Assembly: GCA_963978905.1 (NCBI GenBank) | Contig: OZ022256.1 | Coordinates: 41,650,001 to 41,714,000, forward strand | Length of the DNA stretch: 64,000 nt | Reading direction: 5' to 3' | DNA from: Trichostrongylus colubriformis | Taxonomy: Eukaryota > Nematoda > Chromadorea > Rhabditida > Trichostrongylidae | Shown: positions 18,664-31,470 of the stretch, one piece after another | Layout: the number at the start of each line of letters is the position of its first letter | How positions within the stretch are numbered: the stretch's first letter is position 1 | Notes under the pieces: model-generated | Told to the model about the DNA's origin: nothing | The model's database searches: none | Seen by the model: only the letters and a program-made list of their open reading frames with translations | Made by a program: the position numbers and the translations under genes

Positions 18664-21600
18664 TTATCGGTATAAGATTCCTTGATTGTGGGTTGGGCCG
18701 CTCCAACTAGCATGATCAGAGGATAAGCTTCCAAGCTCCGTTCAAACCTTTCATACCTCTTAGCTGATATGTACAGGATTATCTTGGAGGATGAACACTG
18801 ATGCTTACATCGGTTGACCCCCGAAGAATATTATATAGGCCTGATCCCTAAACCTCTTGCCTATTACTCAGAGGCCATTCCAGGATTACTTCGAGCGGGG
18901 TAAAGCGCTAAATCATGAAATAAGAGGTGCTGGGGAATACGCCGACAAAGAAAAATTCGAAAGGAGTCCCCAAAAATGGCCAAAATAAGGCCTCCTTACG
19001 TCTGGTCTTAGACGAGATTACCCCGCGAAAAGGAGTCTTTCAAACTGTCGGCGCCGGATGTTATCATAAGGAACTCTGGGATATCACCTGTTCCCCAATG
19101 TCCACGTCTCCTTTATCATTGGCATCCCTTCGTTATCTATGTTATCACACGAATCGTTGGTCTCATTTGAAGTTGTAGCCACCGCTGCCACCGTCATTGC
19201 CAACAATCACGTTTGGGGTGGACGAGCCTGGGCTGCTTGGTGGAGTCGCGCTTGCCTCTTTGGCCCTGAATCCCTCTGCACCGAAAAGCTCTCTGTAATG
19301 CATTTATTAAGTGCACACTCAGTCAACCAAATTTTGTTTAAGCTTCGTCACGACCCCTCTTTATCAATGACACCGCTGAACAAACTTTAATCTTTCCGAA
19401 AAAAAAGAAGGATGGAGCAAAGAACATGGAGAACATGCGTCAAAGATCGATGGCCGTTTTTTCAACGTTTTCGCCATTGAACATATTGCAAGCATTTATA
19501 TGAAATGAGTGATTTCCGAATACTGCAGGCATATATATGCACACACATATGTCCCACTCGAGAGCCGCTTTTTAACAGCCTCAAATGCACGGTATAAACA
19601 CATGTCTGGACAGCTCTGGTATGAGATGAACCCCACGAGCATAAGCATACGATTCATTCGTTAGGTTTTGCCATAGTGAGTGCCGCCCCCCCCCCCCTCC
19701 CCCTGAAGAGACACTTGCGACAGGAGTCCTTCCAAATCTTTTAGAAAAAAGAGTTTTGAAATCTTTCTGATGGTCTGACAATAACTTGGTCGCATAAGCA
19801 GATAAAAGTTGGGGCGCTGAGCAAAGCAAATTTAAAGAAAACACAAAGCGAACTGGCTGAAAATTCATAGCGCGAGGTCACCTCTGATGTTCCCTTTGGC
19901 TCCCACCGAGGAGCATTTTGTGGTGTGTACCATAGCTGAATGTCAGTCGTAGGGACGTGAGCTTGAGCACTCGGTTTCGGTCAGTCGCAAAAGCTTGAAA
20001 GGACGATATCCCATGGTGCAGGGAACTCAAAACAAAACACTTGTGACTCCCGATGACCCAGTTCGCGCCGCCCAAACACCCCATTCGAGCGTCCTGACCT
20101 ATATGTACTTGCGGTTGCGACTGTGTGTGACTGTGGAACGTGGTAGTGCTATATGAACTAATAACGTTCGTGAGGTGTTCTACTTCTAGCGTGGAGCTTC
20201 GAAAAGGGCATCGGGAGCAACTTTAACTATTCGTCATTGCAGCGAACCACCAATTGAATTTTATATAATCTTCGAGTCTGAAGGGAGTTCTCCTAAAGGC
20301 TCAAAAAAATCGAATCTTCAGTCTCGTATATTTTCATCGTGAAGTTCACTTAACGAATAAAGTTCACTTTCGTCCAAACTTCGGGATTATTTCAAAAAAT
20401 GGTCAAGTAAAGCATCCCACCTATGACGTTTATTAGGCCTCTGATTAAATCTGTGTGCCAAAAAGTAGTCAGTTCACTGGAGTTAGCAACGAACTTGAAA
20501 GTTTCTTGGAAACTTCTCCAAACATACTTGAAAACTCCTCTCTTTTTCCAGATGACCAAGAATTCACAAAATTTGGAAGAAGTTGCGATGGTACATACTG
20601 AATTTTTGATTACTGAATTTTCGCGTATCCTTTCTCAATTGTTGGATGACGGTTGCACAAAATTATGAAAGTCATTTATAAAAATTCTGCACATTTACTC
20701 GCTTTTTCTCTTGTATATTTAATTTTCAAGAATGTAGACACTTTGGTTCTGTTATTGCATTATTACTGACTCTTCCACAGTAGCTATGGGGTGACGCAAA
20801 GCGGCACATATTCTGTCACGTGTCTTGAACCTCTGTAAGTAATATAAAAGGTTTATCTACAATGAAGCCCTATACCCGAAACCAATCTGTTCTACTACAA
20901 GAGCAATCTGTCATTAGCAATTGACGTGATGATGTATTTTTAGTGAATGACAATATAATACTAAGGAAGTGAAAGGTCAAAAGATAATTGAAAAATGGAA
21001 GAAATCAGATAACAAGAGTGCCACTTCAAAAACCCTCGGCTCATTCAAGTCTCGATGGACTCTCTGCATGCGTGCACGAGGCAAATCTGTTAAAGAATGG
21101 AATTTTCAGTGAATGTATTTTACCTTGAAGGGATAACTCGATGAACCCTCGATGCACGTGACATACACAGAAGCTGCAGAACAACTTTACGCAAACAATA
21201 CTTTTTCGTTAGTACAGTTTCTTATACTTAATGAGTCCTAAAGCATGCCGTTGCCTCCCTTGAATCCTATGAGACGGTACAATCTCCCACATTCAGAGAG
21301 ACTGGTTTATTTAGCAAAATAACGAAAAACGCCTACTCTTCTGGCAGTTAGAGACAGTTCAAGCGATGTATAGCCAAAGTACTAGCTGAACGACTCCTCA
21401 CTTCCTTGAGATTCACCACCTCACGTGGCCCTTGTTTCAAGATGGGTACCTACGTATCTAATTTGTAATAGTTTTACTGCTTAGTTATGCCTTTTCTGTG
21501 TCTACGTTTGCGTAGGCAACAATACACATAAACATAAACATCTCTAAAGCCCTTTCATGGTTCCTCAATGAATGCAAATTTTCTCATTCTGCTCAGTAGA

Positions 21601-22136
21601 ACTCATAACAATGCGATGAATCGTATAATGCGACTAAACCCACCTTTTTATTGGCGATAGCTGAATGAGCAAGCACAGAGCTCAATCCGCCTTCATTCAA
21701 CCGAAAACCGTTGGTTGGTGAGGGGGCAAGGATCTGAAAGAGGCGCACAGTAGAAAAGAGCCTTGATGATCAGGGTGCAGTGACACCTTAGCCTAATCTT
21801 CTGGGGCTAGTCTAAGTGCAATCCCGATTTTCTAGTATCGCTGCAGGGAAGTGCATCAGGTGATTTCTGATGTCCTTTACGTGACATGTTTTCTTTTCCG
21901 GAACTCATAATTATGCTTACAGCCTAGGCATCGCATTACGCTGCCCGTCTGCAGAGACTTTTTGCGGAACTTGACGCGCTATCAAAAATCGCTGGGAATT
22001 GAGGCGCTATCTCATGGACGAATGCTCTACGTCATTTTCAGAGGCAGTAGAGGCACAATTAAAGTGTTCAGAAAAGAGGAAAAGCCGAGGGTCCTCGAGA
22101 AAGGAGTGGTACGCTATCTGCGCTGCGGTAAGGGCG
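18664..22136. other. Long stretch without a firm gene
   Basis: A 43-codon minus-strand frame ending at 19163 (… ATPPSSPGSSTPN … GGSGGYNFK, acceptor ATTACAG near 19303) could be a terminal exon, but nothing connects to it. A C-tract lies at about 19686-19697. An 81-codon plus frame (20423-20668) is unrecognised. The remainder is A+T-rich. Confidence 0.35.
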
Positions 22137-22277
22137 GCTACAAGCTCTTAACACGACCCTACGTTAGTCGAGATAGGCTCTGCATAGCCGAGCTCCTACA
22201 ATCCAGCGCTACAAGCTCTTAACACGACCCTACGTTAGTCGAGATAGGCTCTGCATAGCCGGCTCCTACAATCCAGC
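22137..22277. repeat. Tandem duplication of a 71-bp unit
   Basis: The unit starting GCTACAAGCTCTTAACACGA occupies 22137-22207 and is repeated at 22208-22277 with one base deleted. It truncates an 86-codon plus-strand open frame that begins at 21962 and is not recognised. Confidence 0.9.
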
Positions 22278-22735
22278 GCGTCATGAAGCTGCGTATCACT
22301 GCGACGTGCCAGACATAAGCGGCTACGGGCATCGGAGATGCAGGGAGCCATAGAACATGACGTGTGTATCAGAAAACACTGGGGAAAGGGAAGTCTCGTT
22401 TCTCGAACTTCTGGCTATTCATTTTTCCTTCACTAGCGCACCATAGATTCTTTATTAACTCAAGAATTGAGCTCGAATCTTTTAAAATGACAAAAAAGAG
22501 CCAATAAATCTCTATGGTGGATCACTTTATCCGCTTACCAGGAAGGACCATCACGTCATGGTGAGCTTTTTCAAAGCGGTTTTTTGCATTTTATAGGGTC
22601 ACAATAATGGAGCAGAAAACCGGTCTCAAACTCGGCTAAATGGTTTTGGGGGCTCAGAAAATGGCTGATAGTTCGATCCCCACTAGAGGCGAATTTTTGA
22701 AATTTTTTCAGTTTTCAAACATATGTGCTCATGTA

Positions 22736-23629
22736 TTAGGTTGTCCCAAAAGTCTTGTCATATTTTTTTCGATCATCACTTTTTATTTTTTTTTCGTCCA
22801 ACAAATAATAATTAGGCAACAAAGTATTGACCATTGTTATCGGCAACCCTCTGCCACTTTGTAGGAAAATCGTTGATTCCCTTCTCCCAGAACTCTGGGT
22901 TCTGAGAGTCGAAGAAGTCAGCGATCGCCTTCGCAAGCAAGTCATAATCAACGAATTTTCTCTTGGCCAGGAAGGATTCAAGAGGATGGGTAAGGTGATA
23001 GCCAGAAGGGGCAATGTCTGGAGAGTACGGTGGGTGGGGCAGCACATCCCAGCCGAGCTCCTATAACTTAGCCTGGGTACTTTTCGCGAAATGGGAGCGA
23101 AATGGGAGCGGGCCTCGTCATGAAGAAGAGTGACCGCGGACTATTCCGGCACATTTCTCGAACATCGACGGCGAGCTGCTGGAGCTGGTGGGTGCATACG
23201 GTAGCGGTGACTGTCTCGCCTTGTACCAGCACCTCGCGGAAAAGCATTCCTTCCGCGTCCCAGAACCAGCACAGTCCCAAGCGTGGTTTGTCTTTCATGT
23301 CAATCTCGCCGTTGCTGAAGCTGATGAACCAGCGGCGCACGGTCACGTAGCTCACACATCCCTTGCCCAATGCAGCGCTGATGGAGTGGCAAGCTTCCGT
23401 CGTTTTGGTGCTGCAAGACCGCTCATAATAGATGACACCGCGAGTTGGGTGGGTATCGACAACGGGCATTGTAGTTCTCTCCACGGGATCTGGTGGGACA
23501 ATATATATTTTCCTAGAAAGCTTAGGGAACGTTCTATCATATTCCTGAACCGCCTGGACCTGCCTTGAAGTGAACAAGGGTTGCTGATTGTTTTTGGGAA
23601 AATATGACAAGACTTTTGGGACAACCTAA
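22736..23629 (-). mobile_element. Mariner element, internally deleted
   Basis: The terminal inverted repeats TTAGGTTGTCCCAAAAGTCT (22736) and its complement (to 23629) are flanked by TA on both sides. The length of 894 bp is shorter than a typical ~1.3-kb mariner. The transposase lacks a central part. Confidence 0.93.
22812..23560 (-). pseudogene. Mariner transposase relic (DD34D)
   Basis: The N-terminal helix-turn-helix region (SISAALGKGCVSYVTVRRWF and then IDMKDKPRLG) joins directly to a middle segment (WDAEGMLFREVLVQGETVTA). It then shifts frame to the C-terminal part (LPHPPYSPDIAPSGYHL with the third catalytic Asp, then FVDYDLLAKAIADFFDS and QYFVA stop). The region with the first Asp and its surroundings is missing, so the copy cannot be active. 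Confidence 0.92.
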
Positions 23630-24602
23630 TATTTTGCACACTGATTTTGCACACGTGCACAAAGTATGCAAAATCAATTTTTGTTCTACCAGGGAATCGC
23701 TATGACAAGGCGAATAATTTACGTGGACCTGCCATGCTCATAACAAAGGAACTGGGCATTTTCCCTCAAAGCATGTGTGATATCCATGCTCAGGGGTCGA
23801 ACTACTCTGGGTAACAGGTTTTCAGCCTAATCGTGATTTGACCCAGGCTCGAAAAATTGGGCAACCAGTAGTACTACTACTACATAACACTCAACGAAAG
23901 AAGGTCGGTAGCCGATATGAGGAAATATTTGCCATCTTTTGCCATTGCGTGGTGCAGGCAGCATGAATGACAAATTTGATCGGGAACATGAAAGCGGGGT
24001 GATAAATAGAAGATAAGAAAAACGAGGTGCATGGTTTGAAACCCAAGAAACTGGATCCTATTATAATTATGTAATTCTAAATCAAGGGACAACGGGATCA
24101 TCGCTCTTGTTGCCTTCGAGCTTTCACAATTCATACAAGCACCGACTGAAGGTAAATTTAGCATACTTGACTGTGATCGTTGATTTCTTCTTATATCACA
24201 AATCACTTAATCAAATGAAACTCTAATGAGGGTGGAAACCTGCACTTCATTCAGAAAACCCACGCAACAGCACTCATCTGCTTTCTAATTGGGCCGTGAT
24301 AAGTGAAAAATGTTTTCAGAATCTTCCCCTCGAATACTAATGTCCCGTATGTATATCACGGAGTAATTTGCCCGTAACTATTGAAGTGAGGGAACATTAC
24401 CCTCATAAGCGATGAATAGCGCAACAGAGCATAAATAAGCCGCTTAAAAAATCAGAAAAAAAATTAAAGGCACAGTTCACGACAATTTTCGTGCATCGTC
24501 ACGCTCCATAAGGACTTTGGGAGTTGAGAGTGCTGAACAGCTTAAGTGTGAAGAAAAAACAAAGAAACATCTCGAAAACCTTGAAAATGAGGTGTTTCTG
24601 AC
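23630..24602. other. Spacer, nothing firm
   Basis: No gene is recognised. A repeated TTTTGCACAC motif follows the mariner end. A minus-strand open frame (23880-24206) has no domain. Confidence 0.4.
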
Positions 24603-24707
24603 CCTTGGCTTCGATGAGTTTGCAGCTAAAGCAAGCATTTGGACAAGGTTCAACGTGATAGTATCATCCAATGAAGTTGTTTTTACAATGGGAAATTTTC
24701 CCATCAT
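24603..24707 (-). CDS. Candidate atlastin N-terminal exon
   Basis: This candidate has 35 codons with phase 0 at both ends, between acceptor GATAACAG and donor AGG|GTCAGA. It contains PIVKTTSLDDTITLNL, which vaguely resembles the conserved pre-P-loop segment of atlastins (IVK...LDE.AL..IL) at about the right distance. The plus strand is open here too, so chance is a real alternative. If it is correct, the intron to 16000 is 8.6 kb. Confidence 0.28.
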
Positions 24708-24961
24708 CTGTTATCGCAGCGAATATCATGCCTCTCATACACGTAAAAGCCACCGCTTTCCTCCGGCTAAATTGAAGATGGGCGTGGTCCATCTTAAGAC
24801 GGTGGCCGCCATCTTATTTACATGTTCGTTACGCGTTAAGCACTCACCCACGCCGCGATGATGGCACCGTTTTGCTGTTGTGGAAGGACCTATCTGATGG
24901 TTGATAAATCCAAAATACTCCTGTTATCGTGAACTGTGCCTCTAAGACTCTTTTTACGAAC

Positions 24962-25059
24962 CTGAACTGGTCGAATCTTATGTCGATGCTCAGACTGGTC
25001 CTTTGTACTGAATTCTGGCAAAAATGGAGCAGTAAGATCAAATTCAAACGACATATATT
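24962..25059 (-). CDS. Candidate atlastin first coding exon
   Basis: A frame starting at a Met soon after acceptor CTTTTTTTCAG gives about 31 residues ending HRHKIRPVQ at a donor GTTCGT. Some atlastins have a GPVQ-type motif just before the conserved IVK segment, and the phase (0) fits the candidate exon at 24603-24707. The evidence is weak and there is no other support. Confidence 0.25.
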
Positions 25060-25692
25060 CTGAAAAAAAGCGTCATCAACAGCTGAAGAATGAAAAGTCG
25101 AAAAACGCGACAACGATCGTACACACACAGATGCCTTGAGTTCTTGGGAGTGTGTGAAAGAGAAGGCTGTCTGATTAAAGGCATGTCAGATGCAGACTTT
25201 TCCTATAAATCAATTATACAGGCTTAATTCAAGCCGAAGGAGTAATGGAAAGGATGAGAAGAGACGAACGGGAATGGACATGAGGGTAGGATATGGTGGA
25301 TGATCGAGAATGGAGTTCTAAGAGTATGAACAGACAAGCGGACACAATCCGATTATCGCCATGCCTAATACATAGAAGGCAAGACGTGGAGTTCATGACA
25401 TTCTAGTTCTGCTGCTAAGATTGGAATCGTCTCCACACGACAGCCACAAAGTAATAGCGCTAGCGACAAAGAGCCGAGTCAAGCCAGCCCAGATCCCACC
25501 CACCCTCACAACATCAACATGCTAACAACTACTCAGATGGGAATTCTAATGAGGAACATCGCGGTAAATTTAATGGAAAATGGTGGCTAACGCTAATCCT
25601 ATAGAGCCCACACCGCTGAACAACGCTCTGCAAGTGCTCAGGCGAAGAGTTCGCTATCGCGAGGGGATCGTAGTGTTTGCAGCCGGCTCCTT

Positions 25693-25971
25693 CTACGGAA
25701 CAACGAAGATTTGATTATAGCATACGCTCACGAGTAGCATCAGCAGGCGAGAAGAGTAGCAAATTTCGTAAAATGATGCTCCCAAGAGGAATACACTCAG
25801 CTCAAGAGCTACATAAAACATCTCATTTTCCTGAGAAATTACAGATTTTGTAGAGGTGCCTACATAAATCAAATTTTGGCAGTATTCTCCATAGTCACTT
25901 TCCTTTAGCTCAAGCAGGTTGGATTCTTGATCGCGAGGGGACCTGTACTCGTAGTCGTTTGACCCGCTCAA
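25693..25971 (-). CDS. Unrecognised exon-like frame with a hydrophobic segment
   Basis: This minus frame encodes an acidic, Tyr-rich part (LLELKESDYGEYCQ) followed by MFYVALELSVFLLGASFYEI, a plausible membrane helix, and a second hydrophobic stretch (LLMLLVSV). It could be an exon of a receptor-like protein. I do not recognise the family and no splice partners are identified. Confidence 0.25.
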   Translation of the reverse strand: MSGSNDYEYRSPRDQESNLLELKESDYGEYCQNLIYVGTSTKSVISQENEMFYVALELSVFLLGASFYEICYSSRLLMLLVSVCYNQIFVVP

Positions 25972-27084
25972 CCAATACCATGCTCGTTTGGAACGAAACC
26001 TATGCCTTCGGAAAACTAGCGCCAGATCTTGAAGATACAGTATGTTCAGATGCCTAAGAGCTTACCTCATGGGTAGTTAGAGCTGTTAAGCATAAGAATA
26101 TTCCCACAAATGAGTGTGTGGAACATTTGTGAGATTATTCTTGTGCTTCCACGCACACATTTGTGGAGTTCACGTTCTGTAAGAAAACGAGGTGTGTGCG
26201 AATGGGGCCCTCAAGAGGGGATTCGCTTATGTGGTGCACGCTAGGCGATTTCGCGATCAAACAATGGTACATTTAAAGGCAGCGCGTCAAACTGCTCTAT
26301 GCCCCAATCAGGTCATGGCGCCATCTCAGTCCCTAACTTTCAATCGCATATAATTTGATAAAGTCGGTGAACATGGGTAAATTAAAGTAAAAGCACAATT
26401 TTTTGGCGTTGATCAATACCCCTGCGAAACTGCTCTACTTCGCTGCATTCATTCAAACGATTTGTTTTTTACGCGTTTTTGCAGAGGCTGGTTGATGTAT
26501 GTATTACTAGACCATTGCTATCCCTGAGATTTATCTGCTGCTACTAACCGATTCTGAAATGGAAGGATTGGTTGACGTGGATGACCGGATGACCACTGAT
26601 CCATGACTCGATCTGGAACATGCTAGTAGGGCGGGAACACCTACCATCCGTGCCTCATGAATTACCAATACCATACATCATTGTTTCAAAGTCAAAGGAT
26701 TTTACGCACAATCTTTTCGCACCTGAACCTTCATTTAACACATGATAGCTCTGAAAGCTCCAAAAACCTTAGGTTCGACACAGAATTCTATAGAGCATTT
26801 TGGAGTAAGCGGAAAAAAAGCTCTTATGCAAGAGCGGGATGATAAAGCAGTGGATGAGCGAATTATGGCTGAGACTGGTTCCGACATTGGACACCAACTG
26901 AGCAAACATAATCCGTGTACTTAGTGTTCATATCGGAAGATGTTAGAAAGTGCATTCGCGGAGTATCTCCACGCACGCCTGATACTGTACACCGATCTGT
27001 ATGGGCGTGCAAAACTGAGTCTCAGTCTTTCATCTTCGCTCCGTCTGTTACAGTGCAAAAGATGCCTTGATAGATCACAAAAAC
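25972..27084. other. Spacer
   Basis: No gene is recognised. An imperfect inverted repeat around 26095-26165 (ATTCCCACAAATG ... CACATTTGTGG) is visible. Confidence 0.4.
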
Positions 27085-27400
27085 GACCGGCGGTCTGAAG
27101 GTATCGGAGAGGCCGTGATGGTGCGAGCACTCGCGGGCGCGATCCGGCCACTGCGTCGCGCGGGGGTTTTTGCCTGCTCCCTTTCGGAGCCTGAGCCGTG
27201 CACCCCTCCTTGACCGCCCGGGATCCGCCACCCTCCGGTTGGCAGAACCCTGGCGACGCAACGCTTGGCGCGGACGCCCGGTCGCCGTACACCGCAACCA
27301 CCACGGGACTCCTCCCCTCACTCCATCCACACCAATCTACTGCCTAGAAGCTGGCTCACAGGCGCCCGCCACGACGCCCAGTGGCAGAGACAGAAAATAA
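27085..27400. repeat. G+C-rich island, probably a retroelement fragment
   Basis: About 300 bp are clearly richer in G+C than the flanks, open on both strands, and end with AAATAAAGG at about 27396. The sharp edges suggest an insertion, but I cannot assign a family. The minus-strand frames (26921-27330) show no domain. Confidence 0.4.
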
Positions 27401-28569
27401 AGGTCATTCATACGTGATACTCGACCGAGAGTGCATTGAAAGTTGGAGAACACAAAGTGATATGCTCGGAAAGAGGAAGTTGGTTATCAGAAGAGTGCAG
27501 ACAGAGTGATCAGTGAGATAGTTGGTGGGAGGGTGGAGATGGCAGAGAAATGATAACAGGAAAAGTGTATGGTGGAAATGGAAAGGTTGTATTGAGGCAG
27601 ACAACCGTGTATGAACTCGTTGGAGGACGATAGATTTAGGAGTGACGTGCGAGACGTAAAGTTCCCAGACTGCGCTAGAAGGGTAAGCTGGAAGGCACAA
27701 CTGCGTGAGAATATGCTGCATAATCCATGCGACTTTGAGTGGCTCGCACTATTACGCTCATCACACAGTTAATATATGAAAAATGGGCCTGATTTGTCTT
27801 CTGAATTATAATGAAAAACGAAGCAGTATGAATTAAAAATGTACAATGACTGACAACCACCGACCACATATGCAATCTGGCTTATTCCTCTGCAGCGTGA
27901 GGTTTGTATCGGATTTTCGTCTCGTTATTAATGGCCGTAGATATTGTCGATGTGCTCCGTCTATGATGAAGTTTGTAGGCTTCGCATCCTATGTTATTTT
28001 TATTTGCATTTTTCAGCTGTTCTCGTTATGCTACTACTTGAAAATCCATTTCCTATGTAAGCTGCGACCTCTGGTTAGGGTCAAGTTTTGCGATGAGTAA
28101 AATTTTGAAAATTATGTCTATCCTTTCTATTACAAAACCGAAATTGCAGGGGTCTCCATAAAAAAGGGGTTGTCAATCGATAATCGACAATCGTAGTATT
28201 CCTACCTACAGTAGTACAACCGAGTGACGGTCTTTTTTATAAACCACCTCATTGGCTCGAAAATCAATGAAAAAGAAGTGGTCATGAAGATTGCTGCAGG
28301 AAGGTTTTCAAAAAGACTTTCCGTGAGTATCTTCCATCCCATGCTTAATCATGGTGCTGCGCCAGTTCACTGATGTCATCCGAATCCATTCCGCTGGAAT
28401 ATTGGTATATGATCTGTTAGACCTCAGGCGCTCAATAGAGACCGGCTCTGACGCAGTGCTCAGTGGAAATTTTGTACATATTGCAATAACCAGACTATTA
28501 GAAAATAGTGTGGAATTGGTTCGTAAAGTAAATAAAGGCAAAAGTAGTGTAGTGACTGATAACGGCCCT
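27401..28569. other. Spacer
   Basis: Only unrecognised short frames (27404-27721 minus, 27846-28100 plus, 28308-28614 both strands) are present; nothing is supported. Confidence 0.4.
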
Positions 28570-28660
28570 CCCTCTCGTACGTCTGGGAATCAAACCTCGA
28601 TCCCCCTTCCATAAGACCTAGGTACCAGGCCTCCCATCCTTCCGTCATGCTGGCCACCTT
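28570..28660 (-). repeat. tRNA-derived SINE-like repeat, family C
   Basis: On the minus strand a GGCCAGCATGACGGAAGG A-box-like start is followed about 45 nt later by GAGGTTTGATTCCC, a good B box. No intact cloverleaf can be drawn, so it is read as a SINE head or a tRNA pseudogene. Confidence 0.5.
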
Positions 28661-31374
28661 TTTAAGGATCGGCTTGGCATCGGCAGCGCTTGCGCTACCG
28701 TTAAGCGATTATGTGCTTTAACTTGGTCACTTTAACTATTATACTACAATTCTGAACAGAGTAGGATGCATGACGCATTTTCAGCAGAGATTGGATAACG
28801 ACGACTTCTTGAGTCTTTTTTCCGGAATATAAGGTAAAATATATGAATACTCATCTCGGTTGCTATGTTCGCGATCTCCTCCAATTCTAGAGGGATTATG
28901 TCGATCAAGAAGGCTCGTCTTCGGAAGCTTATAATTTGCTTGAAGACAATGATTTGTAACCAAGCAGGACTACTAAATTCAGCACGTCCGTCTTATTTCA
29001 AGTTAACAGCAACGCAATTAGTATCCAAGTAACTCGGGCAGCCAGAAATCGTGGTTTTCTATGGTATTGAATAATGGCTTAACCGTTCTAATGTGAGCAA
29101 CTCTCTAGCGCTTTGCTCAGAGAAGAAGAGCAGACTTTTCTCTACAGAAGGATCCAAAAAATCGCGAGGAAATGGCCAATGTGCATGAAAGTGGGAACTT
29201 TTCGCCTAACCTCAAAAACATTGGCTCGGTTACTTACAAAACTTGAAAAATACCTTAAATCTAACGTAATGTAGGATTTCTGAAATAACGAAGTACCAGC
29301 ATTTGATGAAAACTTTCAGGTCGGAAGGGGATAGCTGTCTTATCTGAAAATTTCGAATGTGAGAGATGTGGTAACATAGATAATAGTATACCGCTACTAT
29401 CTTCCGAGGGTAGAGGAACAGGGAGTCTGAGCATCCGGAACTTTCTAGGCAGACCAGATGAGCCTCTCAAGGAGTAACGGTTCCGGAGAGTTATGCAAGT
29501 TCCTACGTCGTGGACTCATCCATATGGCTGGGAGTATCTCAATATCAAAATGACGTCTTTTGCTCTTCAGTTAAGAAAGCACACTTGCATGCAGAATGCA
29601 TGCAGATGCAGATGCACGCAGAATGCAGAATTCAATTAAAAGAAAATGAAAAAAGGTGGCGGATGCCTGAAAACATCTTTGGCACTCCACGACATAGCTG
29701 ATCGTTTTGTAACTAACTAAATGAGGCGCTATGTGAACTGAGTGAAGGCATATTCATCTTTATGAAAGTACGGGATATGATTTGTAATAGAGGAGGACCA
29801 TTCTGATAAGGAGTACAAAAATATACATAGGTAGCTTTCTACCTGCACTCTGAGCGGGATCATTCAAAACGTGAAAGCCTTTGGGGAACCACTTTCTTCA
29901 TTTTGTAGCGTTACCAGCATGGAATTTGTATTTTTTACTTATTTTGCTTAATTTTAATTATTTTTATTCTTTTTACATACTTTTACTCATTTTTACTTCT
30001 TTTACTTACTTATTTGACTTATCTTTACTTGTCTTTCCACTGAACAGCTCTAATCGAGAAAAAATACAGGGAAGGCCTATGTGGTTTGACTTGCCACAGT
30101 GAGATTTTCAAATTTTTTTGGATTTTCTAATTTCTTGCGTTTACAGGTGTACGTAAGTATGGATGAAGGAATAGTAGACATCTCTGGAGCTGGACTAAAT
30201 ATGGGTAGTAGCAAACCTATAACAGACATTTTGCAACCGTCAGGGCATCACAAAATGGATAGTAAACCGTTTGCAGGGGTTTTTCAGAAAAAACTAACAT
30301 CCGTTTTCTTTTCTATGTATGTTACGTGCATCCTTTCCAGAGCGCGAATAACGCACAAGGTACCACCAGCTGGGGAGAAAATGAGAACTGTTAATACTTA
30401 TTTTCCCTGAACGAATTTTCCAGTCCAAAATATGATCAGCCTCGAAATTTTCAGCGAAAATAAAAAAGTAAATAAATGATACGTCTTAGCCACGATCATC
30501 CTTCCGCAGTGCACCGCATCAATTTTATTAGTTGCGGCGCATGTGATTGCCTACGGCTTGACATCCCTAATTGTCTTGCTTATGTCAACATTTACAGTGC
30601 AAAGATGGAGGGCGTGGATTTGCGTTGGGACGAAGAATGATTTCCAGAAATGATGAGAATTAATAAGAATTCATGTGAGCAAGGTAGAGGAAGCTTTAGA
30701 AGCCAAATAAAAAGGAAACAGGTATGCTCTCATGAGTTCTTACCAGTTCCAATAATTTCTGCAACTCTTTTTATCCCAACTCAATTCCACCCTTTCTATT
30801 CTTTGCGCTGTGAATCTTGTCGTAATTGAAGGCAATCAGGGAAGTCATGCCGTACGTGCATCTTGGGAAGTGCGAGGTAGTAGGTGTGAAAGGTCAATCC
30901 TGACTGAAAATCCCCAGTTGCTGCTAGTACAGTGAGATGTTCGCGACTGGCTTATACATAGATGCAGCCCCTCTCCCGTCTGCATCTACCCCACCGGCTA
31001 CTAATGCAGAGAGGGCGAGGGAAGGAGTGAGAACGCGAGGGTTTTGAGCTCATATTTATCTGATTTTTGACCATTTGATTATATTTTTCTCTACAGCTAC
31101 ACTACTAATCACTCTTCAGATATAATATTCTACAACTAATCCATAATCTGACCTAATAACTAACAACGGTGTCTCTGAGATGCGCTTCGTGCCTTGAACG
31201 TCTTCCGCTATGTATAAGGTTGCCTTACACTGGTGGAAGGACGATAATGAAGATATCAGTTTCCAGGATGGAGTGCGTAGAGATCAAAGTTTCCACCTCT
31301 TAGCAGTGTATCATAATGCGTCACATAATCGTAAGGCAATGTCACTTATATGGAATTGACTTATCGAAAGAAAT
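28661..31374. other. Spacer, A+T-rich, no gene recognised
   Basis: A CATGCAGA/TGCAGATGC-rich patch lies at 29588-29630. A T-rich low-complexity run with TTTTACTT units lies at 29930-30030. Short frames (29510-29701, 30099-30410) are not recognised. Confidence 0.4.
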
Positions 31375-31470
31375 GCAAGGCTGTTATGTTGACTTATGGG
31401 CAAGAGCTCTAGTCTCGTACGGACCCGAACCCACAAAATGGAAATTACTTCAAGGAGCACTGCGTAGTTT
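31375..31470 (-). repeat. SINE-like family A fragment
   Basis: On the minus strand this has GGGTTCGGGTCC (B box) followed by CTAGAGCTCTTGCCCATAA. The same order is seen after the B box at 40700-40740 and in the copy at 53745-53905. Confidence 0.6.

Noticed and set aside
19163..19300. Terminal exon of a minus-strand gene (GGSGGYNFK end)
   Set aside because: The composition looks protein-like, but it is only 43 codons and no upstream exon could be tied to it; mentioned only as part of the spacer.
21962..22222. 86-codon plus frame
   Set aside because: It ends in a recent tandem duplication and has no recognisable domain.
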